From an uncultured Lachnospiraceae bacterium (lineage in GTDB: Bacteria > Bacillota > Clostridia > Lachnospirales > Lachnospiraceae): a DNA stretch of 37,797 nt. This document shows, piece after piece, positions 1 through 8,686 of this stretch. Position 1 is the first letter of the stretch. Every line of letters starts with the position of its first letter. Location of the stretch: NCBI GenBank assembly GCA_910588955.1, contig CAJURQ010000036.1:1-37797 (forward strand). Direction: 5' to 3'. Both the position numbers and the translations under genes were made by a program. The notes beneath the pieces are model-generated. The model made no database searches. It saw nothing but the letters and a program-made list of their open reading frames with translations, and was not told the origin of the DNA.

Positions 1-78
1 ACTAAGTTCTACATAAGAGGTGTATGGGTAGAATTTAAAATTATAATTCACAGATAAATAATTTATAATAAATATTGA

Positions 79-107
79 TTGACTGCTCACTAAATGTATG
101 ATAAACT
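79..107 (+). promoter_or_regulatory. Probable sigma-A promoter of the left accessory operon
   Basis: TTGACT at 79-84 is followed by a 17-base spacer and TAAACT at 102-107, with an extended TG one base before the -10 box. It lies about 70 bases ahead of the small ORF at 176 and would drive that ORF, the metallopeptidase and the FRG gene. The -10 is only a partial match to TATAAT. Confidence 0.5.
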
Positions 108-175
108 ATAAACGGTTTTAGTTTTCATGGGTGGTAACCGATCCAAATTAAAACGAGATGCGAAGGAGATAAGAA

Positions 176-349
176 ATGATAGATGAACCGACATGCTGCC
201 CGCCGAGAGTCGATACATTCTTGGCGGTAACAAAAGTGAAACCACTTGAGCCAGAGAGACCGGAAAAAACAGAGCTAGAAAAAATGGAGATAGAGAGAGA
301 ACTAGTTGAGTGTCTTAAATATCCTAGACAGATAGAACTTGAGCTGTGA
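176..349 (+). CDS. Small hypothetical protein (57 aa)
   Basis: This short ORF starts at an ATG preceded by a strong ribosome site (AAGGAGAT, 5 bases before the start) and ends 71 bases before the metallopeptidase start. The product begins MIDEPTCCPPRVDTF and continues as a highly charged stretch rich in Glu, Lys and Arg. A Cys-Cys-Pro-Pro cluster sits at residues 7-10. There is no signal peptide or membrane segment. I do not recognise a family. Its position between a promoter and two co-oriented genes suggests it is the first gene of that operon, or a leader peptide. The good ribosome site is the main support for real translation. Confidence 0.5.
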   Translation: MIDEPTCCPPRVDTFLAVTKVKPLEPERPEKTELEKMEIERELVECLKYPRQIELEL

Positions 350-420
350 AAATGTGCGTGTGTATTTTACCACGCTTTTTTCATATAAAAAATAATATGA
401 TATTGGGGGGAATTTTAAGC

Positions 421-3400
421 ATGGAAAAGTATTCCACGTACATCCTTGAATTAATACGTAACAATGGAATTACAGATGAAAAAACGAGGGAGAGCGGGAC
501 AGAGAAACTTATGCCATGCAATTTTCTCCTTTTCGACTATTTTGATGTGCTGAATTGTAGGAAGCTGACTGGAAAAGACAAGAAATATGTAAATTATCTT
601 TCGATTGTAAATGTATTTGAAGGGGAAATAGAGAATAATGTAGATTACAAGGTTGCATATAAAACATTGAGCCTATATTGTAAGCCTGAGGATGAACAGA
701 GGGATTCTGATTTCTTTTCAGTTCAAAGTGAGGGTACAACCCTTTCAGAGACCCCGTTTCTGGGGATTATTCAGATTAGTTTATGTAAGGATAATTATAT
801 AGTGAATGATTGGCAGGAAAGCGTAGATTTAGACATTGACGTCTTTTTGAAGGAGCGTGAGGATTGGATTTTAGCGATTGCGGATGACTGCAAGCCGTTA
901 GATGAAGAAATCAAGATGCAAAGAGTATTGTTTCGCAGTTCGACGACAGGGGATTTTTGTCTGGTGATTCGGACAAATTTGATTAAATTAATATATGATG
1001 TTGCGATAAGATTGAACGGAACACAAAATGATCCGGATGCAAAATATAAGATGCTGACTTTTACAAATGTGGGAATAGAGTGTAAGTATGTGGAAGGGGA
1101 TGGATATGTAACTTTAAGCGCAGATATTGTGAAAAGAAATTCCGAAAAGATTGCATTGAGATTTTCGGCGGATGAGTCAATCCGTGGAGAATTGCAGAAC
1201 TATATCAAAAGTAAGCAAGCAACAGTTGAGGGGCTGTTTGGGCGGTACGAGTATCTTTTGACGATTGGCATGCAGGAATTTGCTTCTCTTTATCCTTTTT
1301 TGTGCGAGCGTAAACTGGGAAGAGAGAAGAGCGATAGAAATAAGGATAAGCTGGAAATTATTCTTAGAAAATCGATTGCAAGAAACATAAATGAACGGAT
1401 ATTGATCGGGCTAGGCTCGGACTTAGTGACGGACGCAAGCATATTATCTGATGAGTTAATAGCGGATAAAGCGTGGAAAAAGAAAGAAGAAGAGGACAAT
1501 GTAAAAGATAGGGTATTCGATTTAAACAATAAATTGCTTCAGAATATAAAGGAAGTGGACAGTTATAAGAAATTTTTTCAGGAAGAACATTTTGCGTTTC
1601 AGGACCTCATCAGAGGAATGATTGAGATTTACAAATCTTTTTCATCTGCGGGCATGGACAAGGAATCTTATATTAACTGGCGGGTATTTCATAAGGACAT
1701 GGATGTTCTTTGCCGGTGTATCCGGGAGATGATGAAAAACTATAAAAAATGGGTGGATGCCGGAGCTAGGAATGAGTCTGATAAAAAAGGGTATAGAGGT
1801 ACAATTCTGGGTGATTGGAGGGACAATCTGAATGCAATCAATCGCTATACGACACTTGTTCAACATGTAAATTATCAGACTTACCAGTCACCTAGCTATG
1901 AAATACAGACGCAGATTGATGCAGAAAAAGAGATGGTGGCATATAGAGAAGCGATGGAATTATATATTACAGATGCAATGGTGGCATTGCAGTCAGAAGG
2001 AATGGAGGAGGATGACTCCAGAATTTATCCACTCATATACCCCGATCTATCAAAAGAAAAAGTGTCGATCAGTGCGCCATTTATAGTAAAAAAGCCTTAT
2101 GCAAAGATACCCGAGCGTGAAATTATATGTACGGTACCGTCTTTTGAATATTTTGCCCGTCTATATGATCTTTTGCCGTGGATTATTCATGAGACGTCGC
2201 ATCATTTGAGGATTACAAATAGAGAAAACAGAAATAGATTTGTAACGGATTATATTTTATCGTATGTACTTAAAGTAGCGATGCGCGAACCATTAAATAA
2301 ATTGTCGAATGGCAATTTTTATGATGCAGATGGCAAGGCTGAAAAATATTTAGTTACTTGTATGGTAGAAGTTGCAAAGAAGAATGTGTTTGATTCTGAT
2401 AAATTTGAAAATTTTAGTTTTGAAACGGTAATTTTCACAATAGAAAAATGGTTGAAAGCCATGTTTCCTCTTCGTGCAGGATATAATACTACGGTTCGCA
2501 TGGAGGAGGAAGAGCTTCTCAAAAAGCAGGCGTTTGAATACTGGCTGGATGCTTATAGAAAAGAGCAGATGCTGGATCAAGGGAATCTATGCTTAATTTT
2601 AAAAGTATGGGATAACAAGGCAAGCCGGGCAGAAAAGCAGGAGTTGGCGAGCAAACTGTTAGAGCGGTATTATGAAAAATTAGAGGCTGCATTGGGAGAT
2701 AGAGCCCGAGACTTTCGGATATGCCTTAACGATATGAATAAAAGTGTACTTATGGAGAAAAAACGGACACAGTTTGCAAATGCAGTGGATGAAGAGAGGG
2801 TGGCTGTACGGGAATACTATGAACAGGTTACCACGGTATACCGAATTATAAAAAGCAAATCAAAAGTTCCGGATGGGAATGAAGGTGATGTGAAGGAATA
2901 TTTCGAGGCAGTATTTAAACTTTTTAAAGAGAATTATAAGAAAGAAATTGTAGAAAATGACACAATAATTGATACGGTTTCTATGCGTGTTATGAGAAAT
3001 TTAGGGCTTTTACGTAGGAAATCTGATGTTTTTGTCCAAGAAATGATGAAAATTGCCCGAAATGTGGATTATTTACAGATTATGGAGCATAAAGAGATAA
3101 AGAAGACAATCTATCTGGAAGCTTATGCGGATATTGTAATGGCAACATCATTACAGTTCACCGGCTTTGGATACTGCAGACTGGTTTTACAGACGGCTAG
3201 TGATGCGAAGCTTTATAATAGAGAATATGAGTATGAGGATATCAATTATGAGCGTTGGCGTACCGTTGCTGCTGCTTTGCTTGTGAAACCGGAGGAATAT
3301 CAGGAGCGGGAAGAGGAGGAACAGCTGGAGATAGATGCGGGAGCGCTAATTGAGGAGGCGCAGGTTTACTGCGAATATGTGATAAAACATATTTCAAAAA

Positions 3401-3990
3401 AACTTTCAGAATCGGATAAGCTTAATCTGGAAGGAGCTGACCGTGAAATAAACGAAGCCAGACGGCAGTCTTTGAGAGAACTGCTAACGAAGATTAACTC
3501 GCAAATGTATAAGTATTTAGAGAAATATGAAGATGAAATTAACAAGGTGTTGCTGCTGGATATTTTATTGCATGGCGATGAGGGAATTACAAATGAGGAG
3601 GTAAGGAAGGAGTGGGATGAATATAAAGAGGTGGCGATGTATTGCGATGATGTTAAGTACAACTTATGGCGGCTCGCCTGCTTTTGCAAAGGTATTATAA
3701 ATATTGTGAAAGACGGTAAAATCAGCGTGTCAGGGAAATTATTTTATCATATGCTGGAAATACGGCAGATCGCCACCGGAGGAGGGAGTAATTGTATTTG
3801 GGAGAGAAATAATAAATTTTTAACCGATCCCAAGCGTGATGTTGGAAATTTTTATAACGATCCTAGACAAGTATTTGAAAAAACGCCAGACAAGAAACTG
3901 GAAAACACAATTGATTTTATACAAAATTATTATTACTACAATCGTTTCAGGGTAGTGAACACGATTGATTCAGAAAATAAAAAAGTATGA
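421..3990 (+). CDS. Large putative zinc metallopeptidase (HExxH...ExxxD)
   Basis: The 1189-residue product is probably cytoplasmic, with no signal peptide or membrane segment. The motif HETSHH at residues 590-595 fits the HExxH zinc-binding pattern, and EAYAD at 900-904 fits the ExxxD third-ligand pattern of gluzincin peptidases. The roughly 305-residue gap between them is unusually long, so the pairing is inference. The rest is charged and mostly helical. The start at 421 was chosen because a G-rich ribosome site lies just upstream; the reading frame also extends back to 346, but without a good site. An FRG-domain gene follows after 24 bases, so the two are probably cotranscribed. No substrate can be named. 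I do not recognise the full-length family, and the peptidase call rests on the two motifs. Confidence 0.7.
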   Translation: MEKYSTYILELIRNNGITDEKTRESGTEKLMPCNFLLFDYFDVLNCRKLTGKDKKYVNYLSIVNVFEGEIENNVDYKVAYKTLSLYCKPEDEQRDSDFFSVQSEGTTLSETPFLGIIQISLCKDNYIVNDWQESVDLDIDVFLKEREDWILAIADDCKPLDEEIKMQRVLFRSSTTGDFCLVIRTNLIKLIYDVAIRLNGTQNDPDAKYKMLTFTNVGIECKYVEGDGYVTLSADIVKRNSEKIALRFSADESIRGELQNYIKSKQATVEGLFGRYEYLLTIGMQEFASLYPFLCERKLGREKSDRNKDKLEIILRKSIARNINERILIGLGSDLVTDASILSDELIADKAWKKKEEEDNVKDRVFDLNNKLLQNIKEVDSYKKFFQEEHFAFQDLIRGMIEIYKSFSSAGMDKESYINWRVFHKDMDVLCRCIREMMKNYKKWVDAGARNESDKKGYRGTILGDWRDNLNAINRYTTLVQHVNYQTYQSPSYEIQTQIDAEKEMVAYREAMELYITDAMVALQSEGMEEDDSRIYPLIYPDLSKEKVSISAPFIVKKPYAKIPEREIICTVPSFEYFARLYDLLPWIIHETSHHLRITNRENRNRFVTDYILSYVLKVAMREPLNKLSNGNFYDADGKAEKYLVTCMVEVAKKNVFDSDKFENFSFETVIFTIEKWLKAMFPLRAGYNTTVRMEEEELLKKQAFEYWLDAYRKEQMLDQGNLCLILKVWDNKASRAEKQELASKLLERYYEKLEAALGDRARDFRICLNDMNKSVLMEKKRTQFANAVDEERVAVREYYEQVTTVYRIIKSKSKVPDGNEGDVKEYFEAVFKLFKENYKKEIVENDTIIDTVSMRVMRNLGLLRRKSDVFVQEMMKIARNVDYLQIMEHKEIKKTIYLEAYADIVMATSLQFTGFGYCRLVLQTASDAKLYNREYEYEDINYERWRTVAAALLVKPEEYQEREEEEQLEIDAGALIEEAQVYCEYVIKHISKKLSESDKLNLEGADREINEARRQSLRELLTKINSQMYKYLEKYEDEINKVLLLDILLHGDEGITNEEVRKEWDEYKEVAMYCDDVKYNLWRLACFCKGIINIVKDGKISVSGKLFYHMLEIRQIATGGGSNCIWERNNKFLTDPKRDVGNFYNDPRQVFEKTPDKKLENTIDFIQNYYYYNRFRVVNTIDSENKKV

Positions 3991-4014
3991 CAGGAATATA
4001 CAAGGAGATAAAGG

Positions 4015-5124
4015 ATGGAGAGACGGTACGCGGAAAGCTTGGAAGAGATATACCATCATATATACGAAATAGATAAAAAGATAAAAGAAACAGAAGATTC
4101 GGGCAGATCTATATTTTGGTTTCGCGGACATGCGGTTGCCTCGTATAATCTTGATCCCAATATTTTCAGAGGAGCAGACTATCAATATAATGAGAATCTG
4201 ACGTACAGTAATGATCATCTGCGGGAGGAGTACCGCTTCCAGAGCTTCATGGCGAGGAACTTTGATAATGTTGATTATAAAATGCCACAATATGTCATAG
4301 AATGGCAGGAAGTGATGCAGCATTTTTTTACTAAAACAAGATTAATGGACTGGAGCGAGTCGCTTACGGTGGCTTTGGAGTTTGCGCTTGAGTCGTTCAT
4401 TCATCCCGTAAAGGATGAAGAGATAATAAGGCGTTGTAAAATAGCGGAACCGGTTATCTGGATACTGCGCCCGGATATGTTAAACGAGGAAGTTTATCGA
4501 TCGTTCACAGCCCATGCCGAATTGGTGGATAAAGCTATACCATTAAAGGAAAACGGCTTAAAAAAGAATTTGGGAGAGAAACGACGTCTTGTCACGGAAA
4601 TTATTCGTGAATTGCAGAAAGAAGAAGAAAAGGGCACATATTATGATATCAAGGGGAAGAACGAGCAAAACATAAACAGGATCATCGGGCTTTCTGCACT
4701 GGAGATGGAGAGGGAGGCATATAAGGGAAGAGAGATAGAGGCGGTGGAAAATTTTGAAATTAATCCTTTTTTCTATCTTTTGCTCAGGTATTACTCCGAT
4801 GGCGTTCCGGTGGAATTGGGGAAATTACCGCCGCTAGCAGTCATACATCCGTACCACAGTCAGAGAATAAGAATGCAGAAAGGCGTATTTACGGTGTTTC
4901 CATACTACGTGCCGGATACAGCTATGAATACCATTAAGACGAAGACGGGAAAATATCCGTCTTTTGGTATGGAATATATGCGGGAATGTATTCCCAATCT
5001 ATATCAGATCTGCATTGTTGATCCCGAGAGGGTTGCAAAAGAATTGATGATGACAGGGGCAAAACGGGGTAATTTGTATCCGGATATGCAGAATATATCA
5101 TTAGATATGGAGAACGTAGTGTAA
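4015..5124 (+). CDS. FRG-domain protein
   Basis: The 369-residue protein shows the hallmarks of the FRG domain: WFRG at residues 35-38, a second FRG at about 50, and a QH...TRLMDW block with T108, D112 and W113, followed by a hydrophobic VALEFAL helix. FRG domains are widespread in bacteria and phages but their biochemical role is poorly defined. The C-terminal half (from about residue 200) is charged and unassigned. The ATG has an AAGGAG ribosome site about 8 bases upstream. The gene sits 24 bases after the putative metallopeptidase and 2 bases before a glycosyltransferase, so it ends the accessory pair and abuts the polysaccharide genes. A toxin- or defence-like role with the peptidase is possible but is inference. 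Confidence 0.8.
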   Translation: MERRYAESLEEIYHHIYEIDKKIKETEDSGRSIFWFRGHAVASYNLDPNIFRGADYQYNENLTYSNDHLREEYRFQSFMARNFDNVDYKMPQYVIEWQEVMQHFFTKTRLMDWSESLTVALEFALESFIHPVKDEEIIRRCKIAEPVIWILRPDMLNEEVYRSFTAHAELVDKAIPLKENGLKKNLGEKRRLVTEIIRELQKEEEKGTYYDIKGKNEQNINRIIGLSALEMEREAYKGREIEAVENFEINPFFYLLLRYYSDGVPVELGKLPPLAVIHPYHSQRIRMQKGVFTVFPYYVPDTAMNTIKTKTGKYPSFGMEYMRECIPNLYQICIVDPERVAKELMMTGAKRGNLYPDMQNISLDMENVV

Positions 5125-5126
5125 TT

Positions 5127-6257
5127 ATGCGCAAAAAGATTATCCTAATCGGACCGGTATATCCATACAGGAGCGGGATCTCCCATTACACGGGACTCAT
5201 GTGCCGGGAGCTATCGAAACGACACGACGTAGAAATGATCTCCTATAAAATGCAATACCCCAAATTCCTGTTTCATAAGGAACAGCGAGACTACAGCAAT
5301 GACAGCTTCAAGATAGATGGCACAAAGTATATGATCCATACGGCAAATCCTTTTAACATTGTGAGGACGGCGCGCTACATCCGGCGTACACAGCCGGATT
5401 TGGTGGTGATCCAGTGGTGGCACCCCTATTTTGCGCCCTGCTATTTTCTACTGACGCATTTTATGGGCAGACAGAACGTTGCTTTCGTCTGCCACAACGT
5501 GTTCCCTCACGAGCGGTTTCCGCTGGATAAGATGCTTACCAAGCTGGCGCTTGGCGGCGGCAGCCATTTTATCGTACATGCGGCGGAAGAGGCAAAAGAG
5601 CTGAAGAAGATTAAGCCGGATCCGGATTATGTGGTGACGCCGCATCCGACTTATCTTGCTTTTCGGTTTGAGGGCATGAGCAGAGAACGGGCACGGGAGA
5701 AGCTCCATATCGGGCGGGAGGAGAGAATCCTGCTGTTTTTTGGTTACGTGAGGGAGTATAAAGGACTGAAATATTTGCTGCGCGCTATGCCGCAAATCTG
5801 CCGCGAGGACGACGCGGTGCGGCTATGGGTTGTCGGCGAGTTTGGTTCTGATAAAGACGATTATCTGAGGCTGATCCGCGATTTGGAAATAGAGGATCGT
5901 GTGCGGGTGCAGGATGCGTTTACGCCGGACCGTGAGGTTGAAAAGTATTTTGCTGCCGCGGATTTGGTGGCGCTTCCCTATACTTCCGCGACTCAGAGTG
6001 GGATCGTACAGATTGCGTACGGATTTACGAAGCCTGTGGTTGTAACTAACGTGGGTGGATTGCCGGATGTAGTGGAGGATGGAAAAACCGGATATATTGT
6101 GGAACCGGAGAACCCGAACGCGTTTGCAGAAGCGGTGATCAGTTTCTTTCAAGAGGGACAGGCGCAGAAAATGCAGGAGAATATCGAGAAGGAGGCGTAT
6201 CGCTTCTCGTGGGAGAGGATGGGGGAAGTTGTGGAGGGGTTTATGCGGGAAAAATAG
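5127..6257 (+). CDS. GT4-family glycosyltransferase (GT-B fold)
   Basis: The 376-residue protein has the layout of a retaining group-1 glycosyltransferase. The N-terminal Rossmann half opens with IILIGPVYPYRSGISHY, whose glycine-rich loop is typical of acceptor-domain starts. The C-terminal donor domain carries a LLFFGYVREYKGLKYLL segment and a sugar-nucleotide-binding region around residues 285-315 (YTSATQSGIVQ, then NVGGLPDVVEDG). It is cytoplasmic and would add a sugar to a surface-glycan precursor; donor and linkage cannot be read from sequence. Its ATG is 2 bases after the FRG stop, so translation may be coupled. It looks richer in GC than its left neighbours, suggesting a different origin. 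It converges with the next gene with only 9 bases between stops. Confidence 0.88.
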   Translation: MRKKIILIGPVYPYRSGISHYTGLMCRELSKRHDVEMISYKMQYPKFLFHKEQRDYSNDSFKIDGTKYMIHTANPFNIVRTARYIRRTQPDLVVIQWWHPYFAPCYFLLTHFMGRQNVAFVCHNVFPHERFPLDKMLTKLALGGGSHFIVHAAEEAKELKKIKPDPDYVVTPHPTYLAFRFEGMSRERAREKLHIGREERILLFFGYVREYKGLKYLLRAMPQICREDDAVRLWVVGEFGSDKDDYLRLIRDLEIEDRVRVQDAFTPDREVEKYFAAADLVALPYTSATQSGIVQIAYGFTKPVVVTNVGGLPDVVEDGKTGYIVEPENPNAFAEAVISFFQEGQAQKMQENIEKEAYRFSWERMGEVVEGFMREK

Positions 6258-6266
6258 ATAGTTTGG

Positions 6267-7388
6267 TTATTTGTTCCGTCTCTTCATGCGCCGTTCCAAC
6301 TTTTCCGTGATCTGATATTTTTCAACAAAAAAGCGGATAACATTGATGAGCTGATTCAGAAAATAGGCGGAGACGATATGTTTCCGGCGAAGCAGCCATA
6401 TGATAACAGTGTTTCGTACAAAGCCCTTATGAGGCGCGACAACGGTTGCGGATGATTGAATGTGAGAAATGCTCTCACAAGTGCGGAGTTCCCTTATCTC
6501 GCGGACGGTTTTGCGGCGCCGCAATGCTGCGAGATTATCCAGTTGCTGCAATGCGTTTCGACATTGCTGGACATAAAGATATTCATTAAGAACAGTGTGT
6601 GGGATGTTGTTGTCGGCGAGTTGTTTGCTCACAAAGGATAGCAGGAGGCGCTGTTTGCTCTCCAGATCCGGACGATATTTTGCCGCGCTGCGATAGGTTT
6701 CCGATTCGGAATTGGTGTTCCAATAATATAAAATATCTGACAGGGTAGATATCTTTTCTGCATACAAAAAAAGCTGAAGAAGCATAATGAAATCGTCTTC
6801 ATGGGTAACAAATGTATGGAATTTCATTTTGTTATCATCTATAAGCTGTTTTGAGATAATGCACTTCCAGATGCTCATACAGATACTGACTTCATCGTTG
6901 GAATGTGCGGCAAATCCTCGAAAGAGCATGGGAAGAAGCAATTTCTCTGTAATTAGTGGCGTGTCGAATACATAATCGGTATATTGCTCATAAATAACTT
7001 TTCCGCCGTTTTTCTTCTGCCGATATGAGCCGCAGACAGCCGCTTGACTCCCATCTACAGCGATTCTTGTCATCATTTTTTGGTACATTTCGTCGGAGAT
7101 CTCATCGTCCTGATCACAAAAACCGATATAGTCGCCGGAAGCATGCTCAAGACCAAAATTTCTCGCATCGCCGATACCGCCGTTTTCTTTATGGTACACC
7201 CGTATGCGCGGGTCTGTCTCCGCCAGCTTTTGGCAGAGCGCTAATGATTCGTCGGTGGATCCGTCGTCGATCAAAAGAAGTTCCAGATTTTGATAGGAAG
7301 ATTGTAAAAGATTGCGGACGGTATGCGCAATATGTCTCTCTCCATTGTAAACGGGGATGATGATGCTTAATTTGGAATTTGTGGTCAT
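6267..7388 (-). CDS. GT2-family glycosyltransferase
   Basis: The 373-residue protein is an inverting GT-A transferase. The nucleotide-binding start SIIIPVYNGE lies at residues 8-17, IDDGSTD at 40-46, and the metal-binding DXD-type motif DQDDE at 92-96. GGIGDARNFGL at 70-80 is the usual GT2 helix. The C-terminal third is basic and may sit against the membrane. It is the only clear minus-strand gene in the locus. It converges with the GT4 gene and is divergent from the GT2 gene at 7582, with which it shares an intergenic promoter region. An AGGAGG ribosome site lies about 12 bases before the ATG. It probably transfers a hexose or phosphosugar in the same surface polymer pathway. Confidence 0.9.
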   Translation of the reverse strand: MTTNSKLSIIIPVYNGERHIAHTVRNLLQSSYQNLELLLIDDGSTDESLALCQKLAETDPRIRVYHKENGGIGDARNFGLEHASGDYIGFCDQDDEISDEMYQKMMTRIAVDGSQAAVCGSYRQKKNGGKVIYEQYTDYVFDTPLITEKLLLPMLFRGFAAHSNDEVSICMSIWKCIISKQLIDDNKMKFHTFVTHEDDFIMLLQLFLYAEKISTLSDILYYWNTNSESETYRSAAKYRPDLESKQRLLLSFVSKQLADNNIPHTVLNEYLYVQQCRNALQQLDNLAALRRRKTVREIRELRTCESISHIQSSATVVAPHKGFVRNTVIIWLLRRKHIVSAYFLNQLINVIRFFVEKYQITEKLERRMKRRNK

Positions 7389-7439
7389 AAGCGGATAAGA
7401 CCTCCTGAATCATGGAATTACATTGTTTTGAGCAGATTT

Positions 7440-7468
7440 ATCATAGCATGAAATGGCAATCTATGCAA
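7440..7468 (-). promoter_or_regulatory. Promoter for the minus-strand GT2 gene
   Basis: On the minus strand TTGCAT (7463-7468) is followed by 17 bases and TATGAT (7440-7445), with an extended TGC just before the -10. It is about 52 bases from the start codon. It uses the same TGC-extended -10 style as the two + strand promoters at 7514 and 10244. Confidence 0.55.
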
Positions 7469-7513
7469 TTTCCGCAATAATCGTTTTGGGAGAATCCTTT
7501 AATCGGCGAAAGC

Positions 7514-7542
7514 TTTACACTTTTTATACATTTTGCTATAGT
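7514..7542 (+). promoter_or_regulatory. Extended -10 promoter, copy 1 of a repeated element
   Basis: TTTACA (7514-7519), 17 bases, then TATAGT (7537-7542) preceded by TGC. A nearly identical 30-base element occurs at 10243-10272. It argues that the GT2 gene downstream starts at 7582 and not at the first in-frame codon at 7453, which would lie upstream of the promoter. Confidence 0.6.
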
Positions 7543-7581
7543 AACATCAAACGCAGCGCTATAGATTATTGTTTGTGGAAT

Positions 7582-8541
7582 ATGGCGAGTCAGGACGCAT
7601 CAGTTATGGAAAAGAAAGCAGAGCAGCAGGGAACAACGAAAACACAGAAAATGCCGTTGATTTCAATTATCGTGCCGGTGTATCAGGTAAAAGACTATAT
7701 AGGCGAGTGTGTGGAATCACTGTTAGACCAGACTTACACAAATCTGGAGATTCTTTTAGTGGATGACGGCAGCACCGATGGTTCGGGGGAAATATGCGAT
7801 CAATATGCTGACCGCGACAATAGGGTACGGGTGGTGCATCAGGAGAATCAGGGACCATCAGCCGCCAGAAATGCAGGACTTGACCTTATGAAAGGGGAAT
7901 ATGTGGCGTTTATGGATTCTGATGATGTGGTGCTGCCTAATTTTATAGAGATATTATACGGGCTGCTAAGGAAACATCGTGCGGATATTGCAGCCTGTGC
8001 CTATGTAAAGTGCCCGACAGAGAGTTTGAGGGACACTAAAAATGAGTTATTATCGGTAGGTAACAGCATGCAACGTGAACGGATAGGAAATCGGGGAAAA
8101 GAGAAAGAGCTGTGCATGACTTCTGAACATATGCTCCGTCAATGGCATGGAAAATACAAAAAGTGGGAGACGAGCGCGTGCAATAAGCTGTATCGAAAGC
8201 TTGTACTTGATGGAGGGGGAACAGGCATGATACGGTTTCCTGTTGGCAGGAAACTTGAAGATGTGTTGACAAGCCATTTGATCGTTTCGGGAGCAACGCG
8301 GGTTGTATTAACTATGAGTGAGCTATATCTGTATCGCATTAGACCGGGCAGTCGTGCATGCCAATCCAGAACAGTTAAGCTCATGGGGGAAAATCTTCGC
8401 GCACAGAGAGAACGCATGGTGTTTTTTAGAGAGAAGCGGTATTGGCGGGCGTATTTGAATTTGCTGGTGGGGTATATGCTGCATTTAGGGTGGTTTGGAT
8501 GGATGAGACTATGTCAGGGTGTGGATGCAAAATTACTATGA
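7582..8541 (+). CDS. GT2-family glycosyltransferase
   Basis: This 319-residue protein carries ISIIVPVYQVKDYI at residues 27-40, VDDGSTDGSGE at 60-70 and the DXD-type motif MDSDDV at 111-116. It is therefore an inverting GT-A enzyme of the capsule/exopolysaccharide type. A GPSAARNAGL helix at 91-100 is intact. The C-terminal end has a short hydrophobic stretch that may associate with the membrane. I chose the ATG at 7582 because a strong promoter lies at 7514-7542. The ribosome site is weak, and the ATG at 7606 is an alternative. It is divergent from the minus-strand GT2 gene. The two share the fold but differ outside the motifs, so they probably add different sugars. Confidence 0.87.
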   Translation: MASQDASVMEKKAEQQGTTKTQKMPLISIIVPVYQVKDYIGECVESLLDQTYTNLEILLVDDGSTDGSGEICDQYADRDNRVRVVHQENQGPSAARNAGLDLMKGEYVAFMDSDDVVLPNFIEILYGLLRKHRADIAACAYVKCPTESLRDTKNELLSVGNSMQRERIGNRGKEKELCMTSEHMLRQWHGKYKKWETSACNKLYRKLVLDGGGTGMIRFPVGRKLEDVLTSHLIVSGATRVVLTMSELYLYRIRPGSRACQSRTVKLMGENLRAQRERMVFFREKRYWRAYLNLLVGYMLHLGWFGWMRLCQGVDAKLL

Positions 8542-8604
8542 ACTGCCATATGAGGTGCGGTTTGTATGGCGGAACGCAGGAACATGAACCATGGTCTGGC
8601 TTGG

Positions 8605-8632
8605 TTGTAAAATCAACAAAATATGATATAAT
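8605..8632 (+). promoter_or_regulatory. Promoter of the ATPase pair
   Basis: A perfect TATAAT at 8627-8632 has an extended TGA directly before it. TTGTAA at 8605-8610 serves as a -35 with 16 bases between. The ATPase start codon is about 55 bases downstream, with an AAGGGG ribosome site, so the ATPase pair has its own promoter inside the glycan locus. Confidence 0.6.
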
Positions 8633-8686
8633 ATTAAATATGTTTGAAAGAGGTATAAGGCATAGATACAGATAAGGGGATGTTCC

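Noticed and set aside
8442..8675. A 77-residue + strand frame overlapping the end of the GT2 gene
   Set aside because: It lies mostly within the GT2 gene and the next promoter, has no ribosome site and no recognisable motif.
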